DNA from: Candidatus Aquivivens invisus
GTDB taxonomy: Bacteria; Omnitrophota; Gorgyraeia; Aquiviventales; Aquiviventaceae
NCBI GenBank assembly: GCA_001804415.1
Contig: MHGA01000004.1
Span: forward strand, 1-53,336
Length of the DNA: 53,336 bases
Reading direction: 5' to 3'
Position 1 is the first letter of the stretch; each line of letters starts with the position of its first letter. Position numbers and translations under genes: made by a program. The notes beneath the pieces are model-generated. The model had not been told where the DNA came from and searched no databases. It saw only the letters and a list, made by a program, of their open reading frames with translations. Below, in pieces: positions 1 to 6,863 of the stretch.

Positions 1-80
1 GGTGACAAGCGGCAAGGGACAAGCGACAAGTGTTTCTCCTCCTGTCACCTGTCACTGGTCACTGGTCACTGGTTGTTTTG
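1..80. repeat. ~8-bp tandem-repeat tract, inverted arms
   Basis: The first arm repeats a GACAAGCG/GACAAGGG-type unit. After a spacer (TGTTTCTCCTCC) a second arm repeats the inverse type (CTGTCACC, CTGGTCAC). The two arms can pair into an imperfect hairpin. The tract supplies the last codons and stop of the minus-strand spike gene that ends at 59. Nothing else is visible left of that gene, and the tract may continue outside the window. Confidence 0.85.
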
Positions 81-2005
81 TCCACTTCCACGTCAAGTGG
101 CGGCACATCGGCGCGGACCGCCTTAACCTCCCAGTAGAACGCGCCATCGGCTTTCGTGCCGTAGACGCTAAACCGGCCGTCTTGCACTTCCGTCGCGCTC
201 ACGGCGAATGGGGTGAGCCCCTTCGGCGTCACCATGACCGTCCGCCCCTCCGGACGCGTCAACGCTTCGAAGTACGCCGGCAGCGCGAGGGTCGCCGTCC
301 CGTTGGTCAGCGCGCTTTCGCCTCGGTAGAAGACCGCCGACTCCGGACCTTCCAGCGTGCCGTGGATCAACAACTTCCTCTGCGGATCGATCGGATGGTT
401 GATTGTGAATCGCTTGTCCGTTGCGGTGAAGGTGCCGTCGATGACGCTCATATCGCCGTTGACGAGAACTCTGCCCTGGACAGTCAGCGCCGTCCCTCCA
501 GGCGTCGTGTTTTGGAAAGCCCCTGCGACGGTCGCTCCACCCGTCCGAACCTGCAAGCGCGCCAAGGGATTGGTCGTCCCGATCCCGACGAAGCCGCCGC
601 CAGTGATGATCATTCGCGGGGTGTTGTTCGTACCGAAACGCAGCGGAGCATTTTCCAAGTTCCAGAGGACGAAGTCGGGCAAGAGCCCGGGCCCCCCAGG
701 ACCTCCTTGTCCGAGCCACGCGCCGTCGGCTCCGCCAGCCCCAGTCACGGGATTGGTGAACCGGAGGCGAGGCGCCACGCCACCGGCACTGTGTACGTGG
801 AGCGTGTTCAGAGGAGCCGTCGTCCCGATGCCGACGCTGCCAACCGCGGTGACAATGAATGGGGTCGTATCCCCCGCGGTGTCATCGACCCATAACGCGG
901 GGGCTGGGCCTTCCTGCACCACGTGAAGCTTCGCCGTCGGGGTTGTCGTCCCGATCCCTACGCCGCCGGTTGACAGCGTCGTGCCCGTGCCGTCGACGCC
1001 GGTGCCGAAGATGAGGTTGCCGATGGTCAATTGATTGCTGCCAGCAGCTGACGGCGCGTCGATATCAAAGCCTATGACAATGTTGTTCGAGCCGACGGTG
1101 ACGTTGTCGCCAGCCCCGAAACCCATGGCGATGTTGTTGGCACCCGTGGTGTTGCGGGCAAGCGCGGCTGACCCGGTGGCGGTGTTGGCGCCTCCCGTGG
1201 TGTTGGAGGCAAGCGCGGCGTCCCCGGTGGCGGTGTTGAACCGGCCCGTGGTGTTGATAGAAAGCGCACGCATGCCGGTGGCGGTGTTGCCATCTCCCGT
1301 GGTGTTGAATTCAAGCGCAGACGCCCCAGTGGCGGTGTTGGCGCCTCCCGTGGTGTTGGCGCGAAGGGTGTTTTCCCCGGTGGCCGTGTTGGCGCCTCCC
1401 GTGGTGTTGGCGCGAAGAGCGCGACGCCCCATGGCCGTGTTGGCCCCTCCCGTCGTGTTCGATTCAAGCGCGCGAAACCCGACAGCCGTGTTCCGCCATC
1501 CCGTGGTGTTGCTGGATAGCGCCAGTGACCCAGCCGCGGTGTTCTCTTCTCCCCTGGTATTGGAGAAACCAGCTCCGGACCCGACGAAGGTATTGAAGAG
1601 GCCCTGAGTGAACACTCCGGTGACGGTGTTCGACTGGCCCGCGTTGCTGCCAAGAAAGAGGTTGAACGTGTCGTCGGAGTGGAGCCGGAACAACTCGGTC
1701 GTTCCGTTGCTCGCAAGCGCCCGAAGGAGTGGATTGGTGTTGGACTGCGTGGCGTTGGCGGCGATCAGCACTTGCGTCGTATCCGCGCCCCCAACCACGT
1801 GCAGCCTTGGCGCGGTGGCCGGATCGGCCGGGGCGGTGATGCTGCCGATCTGGACGTTGCCGCGCGCGCGCAGCTCGTTGTAGACCCCACGCGGCGAGGG
1901 GTAGTAGGTCACCAGCGTCAAATCCTCGGCGATGGCGTAGACCGCCGTGCCCAGCAGCACAGCTAGCATCAGCCAGACATGGACCCGTGGTTGCTGCTTT
2001 GCCAT
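59..2005 (-). CDS. Secreted beta-roll spike/adhesin-like repeat protein, copy A
   Basis: Predicted secreted surface protein of 648 aa. Residues 1-26 (MAKQQPRVHVW, then a hydrophobic run ending AYAIA-like) form a Sec signal peptide. The mature part starts EDLTLVTYYPSPRGVYNEL, typical of Omnitrophota secreted proteins. The middle carries about eight 17-residue units of the form NTxxGxxALxxNTTGxx, as in trimeric beta-roll heads and tail-fibre-like proteins. The last ~115 residues (IHGTLEGPESAVFYRGE, ALPAYFEALTRPEGRT) resemble the C-terminal domain common in such spikes. I chose the second in-frame ATG because GAGGAG lies 9 nt before it and directly abuts the first. The stop lies in a repeat tract, giving the tail TTSDQ. 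It is a tandem paralog of the gene at 2106-4106 and the last gene after the prepilin-like set. The adhesin role is inferred. Confidence 0.8.
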   Translation of the reverse strand: MAKQQPRVHVWLMLAVLLGTAVYAIAEDLTLVTYYPSPRGVYNELRARGNVQIGSITAPADPATAPRLHVVGGADTTQVLIAANATQSNTNPLLRALASNGTTELFRLHSDDTFNLFLGSNAGQSNTVTGVFTQGLFNTFVGSGAGFSNTRGEENTAAGSLALSSNTTGWRNTAVGFRALESNTTGGANTAMGRRALRANTTGGANTATGENTLRANTTGGANTATGASALEFNTTGDGNTATGMRALSINTTGRFNTATGDAALASNTTGGANTATGSAALARNTTGANNIAMGFGAGDNVTVGSNNIVIGFDIDAPSAAGSNQLTIGNLIFGTGVDGTGTTLSTGGVGIGTTTPTAKLHVVQEGPAPALWVDDTAGDTTPFIVTAVGSVGIGTTAPLNTLHVHSAGGVAPRLRFTNPVTGAGGADGAWLGQGGPGGPGLLPDFVLWNLENAPLRFGTNNTPRMIITGGGFVGIGTTNPLARLQVRTGGATVAGAFQNTTPGGTALTVQGRVLVNGDMSVIDGTFTATDKRFTINHPIDPQRKLLIHGTLEGPESAVFYRGESALTNGTATLALPAYFEALTRPEGRTVMVTPKGLTPFAVSATEVQDGRFSVYGTKADGAFYWEVKAVRADVPPLDVEVDKTTSDQ

Positions 2006-2033
2006 CGCACTCATCTCCTCATTTCCACCACGT

Positions 2034-2119
2034 GGTGACAGGTGACAGGTCACAAGTGACAAGTTTTTCTCTTCCTGTTACCTATCACTGGTCACGAGTC
2101 ACCAGTCACTGGTCACTGG
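2034..2119. repeat. ~8-bp tandem-repeat tract, inverted arms
   Basis: Between the two spike genes. The first arm repeats GTGACAGG/GTGACAAG (2034-2063), the spacer is TTTTTCTCTTCC, and the second arm repeats GGTCACTG/GGTCACGA (2076-2119). The arms are imperfect inverse complements. It covers the whole spacer and the last codons of spike copy B. Confidence 0.85.
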
Positions 2120-4106
2120 TTGTTTTGTCCACCTCTACCTCCAATGGCGAGACATCGGCGCGCACGGCCTTGACCTCCCAGTAGAATGGCTGGGAGGGGT
2201 TGTTGCCATCGAGCGCCCTCACGGTAAATCGTCCATCGCGCACGCGGCCGACGGCCAGCATCGACACCGGCTCATCCGCCTCAGCAAGCGGGCTCACCAA
2301 CACCGTCCGCCCCTCCGGACGCGTCAACGCCTCGAAGTAGGATGGCAGCGTCACCTCGGCCCTCCCCTCCATGAGGCGCGCCTCTCCGCGATAGTATACG
2401 CCTCCCTCCGGACCTTCTATCGCTGCGTGAATCAACCATTGGTTCTCGGGATCGAGAGGATGATTGATTCGAAACGCCTTGGGCGGTACCGTCGTGAGGG
2501 TGCCCGTGATGTTCACATCACCTGTCACATCGAGCGCCAGCCCCCCTCCGGCTGCACGGACTATCAACGTCGGAAATGCACCCGCCACTGTTTTTTCGAA
2601 AAGCCCTGCGGGGACCGCTGCCCCTCCACTCCGAACATGCAACAGCACTCCAGCAGGAGCGGTCGTCCCAATCCCGACGCGGCCGGCGCTGGTGACCGAC
2701 AGCCGATCGGCACCGTTGAGCCAGATGCGCAAATCATCGGTGGCAACCGGTGAATACACGACGACCTCGTTGGTGTTATTGGACATGAATCCGATGCCGG
2801 CCTGATTGTCGGTTGACGTCACGCGGATCCGCGCCAGATTCGACCCTGTGCCGGAGCCGATGAGGTGCAGCTTTTGCGCAGGAGCCGTCGTCCCGATGCC
2901 GACGTTGCCGCCCATCACCGCCAGCCGGGCTGTGCCGGGGTTGGAGGTACCGATCCCCACGCCGCCGGTTGACAGCGTCGTGCCCGTGCCGTCGACGCCG
3001 GTGCCGAAGATGAGGTTGCCGATGGTCAGTTGATTGCTCCCAGTGGGTGACGGGGCGTCGATGTCATACCCGATCACGAGGTTGTTTGAGCCGGTGGTGA
3101 TGTTGCCGCCTGCTTCGTAGCCCAGGGCGGTGTTATTGGCGCCCGTCCTGTTGCTCCAGAGCGCCGCATTCCCCATGGCGGTGTTATTGGCGCCCGTGGT
3201 GTTTTGGGCCAGCGCAGCAAAACCCGTGGCCGTGTTTCGCGACCCGGTCGTGTTGAAACGAAGCGCAACGGTCCCTGTGGCGACGTTCGCGGTCCCGATG
3301 GTGTTGGAGCGCATCGCATTCGATCCGATGGCGGTATTGTCGGCCGCCGTGGTGTTGGCACCGAGCGCATAGACGCCGATGGCGGTGTTCGCGTACCCGC
3401 TGGTATTGAGTTCCATCGCAAAGACTCCCATGGCGGTGTTGGAATACCCTATGGTGTTGGTGACAAGCGCATACTGCCCCGTGGCGGTGTTGGCGGCTCC
3501 CGTGGTGTTGGCGCGAAGCGCATTCGCCCCGGTGGCGGTGTTGCCGCCCCCGGTGGTGTTGGATTCAAGCGCGGTTTTCCCGGTGGCGGTGTTGGCGTTC
3601 CCCGTCGTGTTGCGGCTAAGCGCCTGCGTCCCGGTGGCGGTGTTGGACCACCCCGTGGTGTTGAAGAAGCCGGTCCTGGATCCGATGAAGGTATTGTAGA
3701 GACCATTAAGGCCCCCGCTGGTAGCGTTCAACCGGCCCGCCCACTCGCCGACAAAGAGGTTGAACATGCTGTCGGAGTGGAGGCGGAAGAGCTCGGTCGT
3801 CCCGTCGCTCGTATACGCCCGAAGGAGGGGACTTGCGGAGTTAGACTGCGTGGCGTTGGCGGTGATCAGCACTTGGGTCGTATCCGCGCCCCCGACCACA
3901 TGGAGCCTTGGGGCGGTAGTCGGATCGGCTGGCGCGGTGATTGAGCCGATCTGGACGTTGCCCCGTGTGCGCAGCTCGTTGTACACCCCGCGCGGCGAGG
4001 GGTAGTAGGTCACCAGCGTCAAATCCTCGGCGATGGCGTAGACCGCCGTGCCTAGCAGCACAACCAACGTGAGCCAGACATGGACCCGTGGTTGCTGCTT
4101 TGCCAT
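2106..4106 (-). CDS. Secreted beta-roll spike/adhesin-like repeat protein, copy B
   Basis: Paralog of the downstream gene, 666 aa, with the same order: Sec signal peptide (MAKQQPRVHVW then a hydrophobic stretch), the LTLVTYYPSPRGVYNEL segment, a repeat region, and the LEGPEGGVYYRGE C-terminal domain. It has about ten 17-residue NTxxGxxALxxNTTG units against about eight in copy A. The segments coding for the N-terminus and the FGTGVDGTGTTLSTGGVGIGT stretch are nearly identical in DNA between the copies, so they are a recent tandem duplication with divergent repeat blocks. The start is the ATG preceded by AAGGAGGT at 8 nt; a GTG three codons upstream is less likely. It probably shares the prepilin-like transcript. 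Trimeric assembly and adhesion are inferred from the repeat type. Confidence 0.8.
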   Translation of the reverse strand: MAKQQPRVHVWLTLVVLLGTAVYAIAEDLTLVTYYPSPRGVYNELRTRGNVQIGSITAPADPTTAPRLHVVGGADTTQVLITANATQSNSASPLLRAYTSDGTTELFRLHSDSMFNLFVGEWAGRLNATSGGLNGLYNTFIGSRTGFFNTTGWSNTATGTQALSRNTTGNANTATGKTALESNTTGGGNTATGANALRANTTGAANTATGQYALVTNTIGYSNTAMGVFAMELNTSGYANTAIGVYALGANTTAADNTAIGSNAMRSNTIGTANVATGTVALRFNTTGSRNTATGFAALAQNTTGANNTAMGNAALWSNRTGANNTALGYEAGGNITTGSNNLVIGYDIDAPSPTGSNQLTIGNLIFGTGVDGTGTTLSTGGVGIGTSNPGTARLAVMGGNVGIGTTAPAQKLHLIGSGTGSNLARIRVTSTDNQAGIGFMSNNTNEVVVYSPVATDDLRIWLNGADRLSVTSAGRVGIGTTAPAGVLLHVRSGGAAVPAGLFEKTVAGAFPTLIVRAAGGGLALDVTGDVNITGTLTTVPPKAFRINHPLDPENQWLIHAAIEGPEGGVYYRGEARLMEGRAEVTLPSYFEALTRPEGRTVLVSPLAEADEPVSMLAVGRVRDGRFTVRALDGNNPSQPFYWEVKAVRADVSPLEVEVDKTTSDQ

Positions 4107-4119
4107 CGCACACACCTCC

Positions 4120-4262
4120 TTCAGTTAGTGCGTTAGTGCGTTTGCGCGTTGATGCGTTGAACGCCTGAAGCACGAACGCATAAACGCCTTAACGCATGAA
4201 CGCACCAACCTGTCACTCGTCCCTTGTTGCTTGGTACTTAGTGCTTGCTGCTTGGTGCTCGT
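4120..4262. repeat. Compound tandem-repeat tract (GCGTTAGT and GCTTGGTG units)
   Basis: The first part repeats GTTAGTGCG / GCGTTGATGCG. After CTGAAGCAC an inverted arm repeats GAACGCATAAACGCC (4180-4205). The second part (4210-4262) repeats TTGCTTGGTACTTAGTGCTTG-like 8-mers. It fills the gap between the prepilin genes and spike copy B. Confidence 0.8.
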
Positions 4263-4263
4263 C

Positions 4264-5013
4264 TTAACATCCGCTCGCCGGTGGAGGACTGACGTCCGAG
4301 ACCCCCGTCGCCACATCGCTGTAGGTGCCGGCGCGCAGCGCGGCCCCCGCCCAATACGTCGTGGTCTCGTTCGTCTGACGGTCGGTGGAATCGACCCGGA
4401 TCGTCAGGACATTGTTGTCCTGCTCCGCTGCAAGATTCGGGAAATTCGCCGGATCAGGCTCGCTGCCCGGCGGGGCGCCGGCCACCGGCTCATACGTCAC
4501 CACCAGAGAAGTGATATAGAGGAACCTGTCATCGGGATTGCAGTCTCCGGTGAGCCGGTAGAACCGCACCTGCGGCCCATCGGCGCTCCCCACAAGACGA
4601 TACTGCGCCCACTGGTAATTGGCAGCGTTGTCCAGGTCGTTCGCCAGCGGGATGCGCAGCCAGATGTCCGCCGAGCAGCCCGCCCCGCAGCCCGGTGTGC
4701 CGGGGTCCACCAGGATGACGCGGTCCGCCTGCTCGAACATCGCGGCCATGTGGCTGAGGGCCCTCGTCGCTTCGGCCGGCGCCTCCGAGGACACACGCCG
4801 GATTTCGCCCATCAGGGCAATTCGCGTCGCATCGATCCGCTGAATCGCCAGGATCACCATCACGCCTAGCGTGCCAGCCACGACGAGTTCCACCAGCGTC
4901 ACACCTGAGACAGGAGACAGGAGACAGGAGACTTGAGACAGGTCCCGCGTCGCTTGGTGCTTGGTGCTTGGTGCTTGGTGCTTAATTGTCTCTGGTCTCA
5001 TGTCACGTGTCAT
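4264..5013 (-). CDS. Prepilin-like protein (type IV pilin/pseudopilin N-terminus)
   Basis: 249-aa protein with a class III signal: SPVSG|VTLVELVVAGTLGVMVIL at residues ~36-58, with the +5 glutamate needed for methylation and pilin assembly. The globular C-terminus resembles no family I know. Residues 1-36 (KHQAPSTKHQ, DLSQVSCLLSP) are translated 8-bp tandem repeats, so the leader that prepilin peptidase would remove is made of repeat DNA. The start ATG overlaps the TGA of the upstream prepilin gene (ATGA), which supports both the start and translational coupling. Third gene after the pilX-like gene; probably a minor pilin of a surface fibre or secretion pseudopilus. Confidence 0.75.
   Translation of the reverse strand: MTRDMRPETIKHQAPSTKHQATRDLSQVSCLLSPVSGVTLVELVVAGTLGVMVILAIQRIDATRIALMGEIRRVSSEAPAEATRALSHMAAMFEQADRVILVDPGTPGCGAGCSADIWLRIPLANDLDNAANYQWAQYRLVGSADGPQVRFYRLTGDCNPDDRFLYITSLVVTYEPVAGAPPGSEPDPANFPNLAAEQDNNVLTIRVDSTDRQTNETTTYWAGAALRAGTYSDVATGVSDVSPPPASGC
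4906..5013. repeat. Tandem-repeat tract encoding a prepilin leader
   Basis: GAGACAG units (4907-4931), then four TTGGTGC 8-mers (4954-4981), then GTCTCTGGTCTCATGTC, an inverse of the first block. It lies wholly inside the 5' end of the prepilin gene and codes for its pre-cleavage leader. Confidence 0.8.
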
Positions 5014-5477
5014 TCAGGTGTCTTCACGTTGACCGCCATGATGTAGTAGTCCGGAGCACCGTCTGCATCCCCGTCCGGCCCTGACGTGAGCGCAAACGTC
5101 CGCGAAGTCGCCGTGGTCGGAGAAGGCAGCGGATCGTCACCGATCGTCGGATTATTCAGGAGCACGCAGGGCGTGACCCCACCCTCAAACCACGGATCGT
5201 CGCAGGCGATCCGGTTGCGGTAACGTTCCAGGGTTTGTTGGGCAAGCCCGTCCGCTTCGGGATCGACCTGGACCCCGACGCTGTTCATGAGCCGAACCGC
5301 TGTCGTGAGCGCCGTCAGGGTGCCGACCGTGACGACGCCGCTGATGACCAGGGCCGCTACGATCTCAACGAGCGTCATCGCGTTCTGAGAGTTCGAAGTT
5401 CGAAGTTTGAAGTTCGAAGTAACCGACAATTCCGCATTCCGCATTTCGCATTCCGCACTTCCTGAAGGTCGGTTCAT
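5010..5477 (-). CDS. Prepilin-like protein with N-terminal methylation motif
   Basis: 155 aa. The segment SQNA|MTLVEIVAALVISGVVTVGT is a pilin-type cleavage site and membrane helix with Glu at +5. The remaining ~110 residues contain a Cys pair (IACDDPWFEGGVTPCVLL) as in some minor pilins. The ATG at 5477 overlaps the TGA of the preceding prepilin gene (ATGA), so I prefer it to the ATG 7 codons upstream. The leader (SVTSNFKLRTSNSQ) is translated AAGTTCGA-type repeat. It lies in the prepilin-like operon downstream of the c-di-GMP riboswitch region. The exact pilus or pseudopilus role is unknown. Confidence 0.75.
   Translation of the reverse strand: MNRPSGSAECEMRNAELSVTSNFKLRTSNSQNAMTLVEIVAALVISGVVTVGTLTALTTAVRLMNSVGVQVDPEADGLAQQTLERYRNRIACDDPWFEGGVTPCVLLNNPTIGDDPLPSPTTATSRTFALTSGPDGDADGAPDYYIMAVNVKTPE
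5389..5461. repeat. Tandem-repeat tract (AAGTTCGA then TTCCGCAT units)
   Basis: GTTCGAA 8-mers (5389-5420) followed by CATTCCG/CATTTCG units (5430-5461). It lies inside the 5' end of the prepilin gene and encodes the leader before the ALVISG helix. Confidence 0.8.
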
Positions 5478-6007
5478 GGGAAGCGCCATGTAGGACATGC
5501 CCTGGGATCCGTCTCACCGCCGCACCAGATCCGCGACTCATTCACCGTCATGGACTGGCCCGAGGAAGAGGTGGCTGTCGCGGTGAAGGTGGCGGCGCCG
5601 CCGGAAACCGTGAAGGTGATGGGGATTGACGCAAGATTCGGGTTTTCCATATAGATGGCCCGCCACTCCGCGGCCGAGCTGCCCGGGACAAGCCCCCCCG
5701 AGAACGTCCGGTTGATCGACTGGTACGCCTGCTCCCCGTAGTAGATTGCCAGCAACAGATCCTGAGCCGTCCGCCAGCGGCTGCGCTCAACCATGGTGGT
5801 GTAGGACACCGCCCCGGTCACCATGAGGATCCCCAAGATCACCACCACGGCGATCAGCTCCACCAGCGTGAATGCTGAGACACGGGACGTGGGACATGGG
5901 ACGTGGGGCATGCTTCTTGTCTCTTGTCTCCGGTTGCTGATTGCTGAGTGCTGAGTGCTGAGTGCTGGTCTCATATCGCTTGTCTCTTGTCTCTTTTCAC
6001 TGGTCAC
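5474..6007 (-). CDS. Prepilin-like protein, GspG/PilA-like
   Basis: SRVSA|FTLVELIAVVVILGILMVTGAVSY is a classic type IV pilin or major pseudopilin N-terminus with Phe+1 and Glu+5. Downstream residues (RWRTAQDLLLAIYYGEQAYQ) look like the amphipathic alpha1 continuation of pilins, then a short beta-rich domain with a Cys pair. The longest frame gives 177 aa, but the first ~44 codons are repeat-derived (ETSDMRPALSTQHSAISNRR). The ATG at 5911 (MPHVPCP) would give a 145-aa protein with a normal 12-13-residue leader and may be the real start. The stop overlaps the next gene's ATG. Confidence 0.75.
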   Translation of the reverse strand: MTSEKRQETSDMRPALSTQHSAISNRRQETRSMPHVPCPTSRVSAFTLVELIAVVVILGILMVTGAVSYTTMVERSRWRTAQDLLLAIYYGEQAYQSINRTFSGGLVPGSSAAEWRAIYMENPNLASIPITFTVSGGAATFTATATSSSGQSMTVNESRIWCGGETDPRACPTWRFP

Positions 6008-6046
6008 CAGTCACTAGTCACTAGTCACTGGTCACTGGTCACTCAG
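5876..6046. repeat. Compound tandem-repeat tract, four unit types
   Basis: In order: GGGACGTGGGACATG units, TTGTCTC units, GCTGAGTGCTGAGTG units, TTGTCTC again, then CTAGTCACTGGTCAC units. It spans the junction between the pilX-like gene and the GspG-like prepilin and runs into the coding leader of the latter. Confidence 0.8.
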
Positions 6047-6477
6047 TATGTCACTACCGCCCGCAGGACGACCTCATTCGGCGGGCTGTCCGTCGGGCAT
6101 GGCGTGGCGATGATGTCGACGGGAATCGCCGGGGTGCCTGGATCGGCGTCATCGTCCACGAGATGCTCGGGATAGGGCGATGGCGGGTTGTCGAAACATT
6201 CCGTGGGCGAGCCCCACAACTGCTGGGTCGCCCACACCACACCCGCTTCGGCGGCATAGCGCGCGCGCAGGTAGCGCTCGGTAGAGAAGACCCCGGGACG
6301 GCGGCTGCGGCTGAGTGCGACGTTCAGCGCGGCGAACGCTGCGGCCGAAGCGACCACTGCCATCACCACCACAATCCCAAGCACCATCCCCCGCTCAGCA
6401 GGTGACAGGTGACAGGTGACAGGTGACAGGTGCAGAAAAACTTGTCGCTTGTCGCTTGTCGCTTGTCGCTTGGCCAT
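6043..6477 (-). CDS. PilX/GspK-like minor pilin-type membrane protein
   Basis: 144 aa. AERGMVLGIVVVMAVVASAAAFAALNVALSRSR (residues ~27-59) followed by YLRARYAAEAGVVWA matches the N-terminal helix of PilX/GspK proteins, which often carry ERG before the hydrophobic run and an AAEAG motif. A C-terminal Cys pair is present. The first ~25 residues (RQATSDKRQV, LSPVTCHLSP) are translated tandem repeats. First gene of the prepilin-like operon, directly after the intrinsic terminator of the c-di-GMP riboswitch region, so its expression should be decided there. No clear Shine-Dalgarno is seen at this start. Confidence 0.7.
   Translation of the reverse strand: MAKRQATSDKRQVFLHLSPVTCHLSPAERGMVLGIVVVMAVVASAAAFAALNVALSRSRRPGVFSTERYLRARYAAEAGVVWATQQLWGSPTECFDNPPSPYPEHLVDDDADPGTPAIPVDIIATPCPTDSPPNEVVLRAVVTY
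6400..6472. repeat. ~8-bp tandem-repeat tract, inverted arms
   Basis: Four GTGACAGG units (6400-6432), the spacer CAGAAAAA, then four CTTGTCGC units (6441-6472). The arms pair along their length if G-U pairs are allowed on the plus strand. It sits in the first codons of the pilX-like gene. Confidence 0.85.
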
Positions 6478-6505
6478 GAGCCGTCAGTGTTCACCTACCA
6501 GCCGT

Positions 6506-6543
6506 AAACAAAAGGCCGAGCCGCCCTGGTTCGGCAGCTCGGC
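6506..6543 (-). terminator. Intrinsic terminator of the riboswitch leader
   Basis: On the minus strand GCCGAGCTGCC pairs over 11 bp with GGCGGCTCGGC around a 7-nt loop and is followed by CTTTTGTTT. It lies ~30 nt before the pilX-like start and ~18 nt after the aptamer, the normal place for a riboswitch expression platform. Confidence 0.8.
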
Positions 6544-6560
6544 AACCCAGCACTCAGGTT

Positions 6561-6801
6561 CCTGGTCGGCAACTCGGCGACCCACAATTCGTGCTGGGCC
6601 CGTAGCTTTGCCCCGCATGATTTGCTTCGCCCCCAGAAATCGCGGAGCGATTTCGGGGACTCAGTCCCGGAAATGCTTCGCATTTCACGGGGCAAATCAG
6701 AGCCTGCGGGGCCCCCCAAGCTCCCCCTATTCTTGCTTTCGCAAGAAAGCCAGGGGGTGGGGGGCGTCCTCACGTCACCGTGAGTTTGCCCTTCTCGCCA
6801 G
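6561..6801 (-). promoter_or_regulatory. Cyclic-di-GMP-I (GEMM) riboswitch aptamer, split by an insertion
   Basis: On the minus strand, 6801-6764 reads GAAGGGCAAAC, then a 6-bp hairpin CTCACG-GTGA-CGTGAG with a GNRA tetraloop, then GGACGC. This is the 5' half of the GEMM consensus. The 3' half at 6610-6561 reads CAAAGCTACGGGCCC, a small hairpin, then GGGTCGCCGAGTTGCCGACC. Together they make a normal ~88-nt aptamer with the expected GACGCAAAGC joining strand, except that 153 nt (6611-6763) separate GGACGC from CAAAGC. GEMM riboswitches bind c-di-GMP and often precede pilus and adhesion genes, as here. Family identity is strong by motif; whether it works with the insertion is open. Confidence 0.85.
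6611..6763. repeat. 153-nt double-hairpin insertion inside the riboswitch core
   Basis: Two adjacent palindromes. One pairs CCCCCAC/CCCCC with GGGGG/GGGGGG around TTCTTGC-GAAA-GCAAGAA type arms (about 6708-6763). The other has outer GCCCCGCATGATTTGC and GCAAATC..TGCGGGGC arms (6611-6712) with inner GAAATCG-CTCCG-CGATTTC hairpins. The TTTGCTTCGC and GCCCCGC words recur in palindromes at 10645-10720 and 38228-38276, so this looks like a dispersed GC-rich palindromic element that landed here. Confidence 0.75.
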
Positions 6802-6833
6802 TCAATGGAACGACTAACTCGTCTGTCGGTTAG

Positions 6834-6863
6834 AGTATGCCTGATGGTCGACGGCGCCGTCAA
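6834..6863 (-). promoter_or_regulatory. Possible sigma-70 promoter of the riboswitch/prepilin operon
   Basis: Minus-strand TTGACG (6863-6858) and CATACT (6839-6834), 18-bp spacing, about 30 nt upstream of the aptamer. The -10 box is weak. It overlaps the cutA stop codon. Confidence 0.4.

Noticed and set aside
2-926. Long plus-strand open frames opposite spike copy A
   Set aside because: They mirror the repeats and Gly/Thr-rich codons of the minus-strand gene and have no ribosome-binding site or recognisable domain.
1130-3665. Regularly spaced ~51-bp repeats that look CRISPR-like at DNA level
   Set aside because: They are in-frame coding units of the spike proteins, with codon-level variation, and no unique spacers or cas genes.
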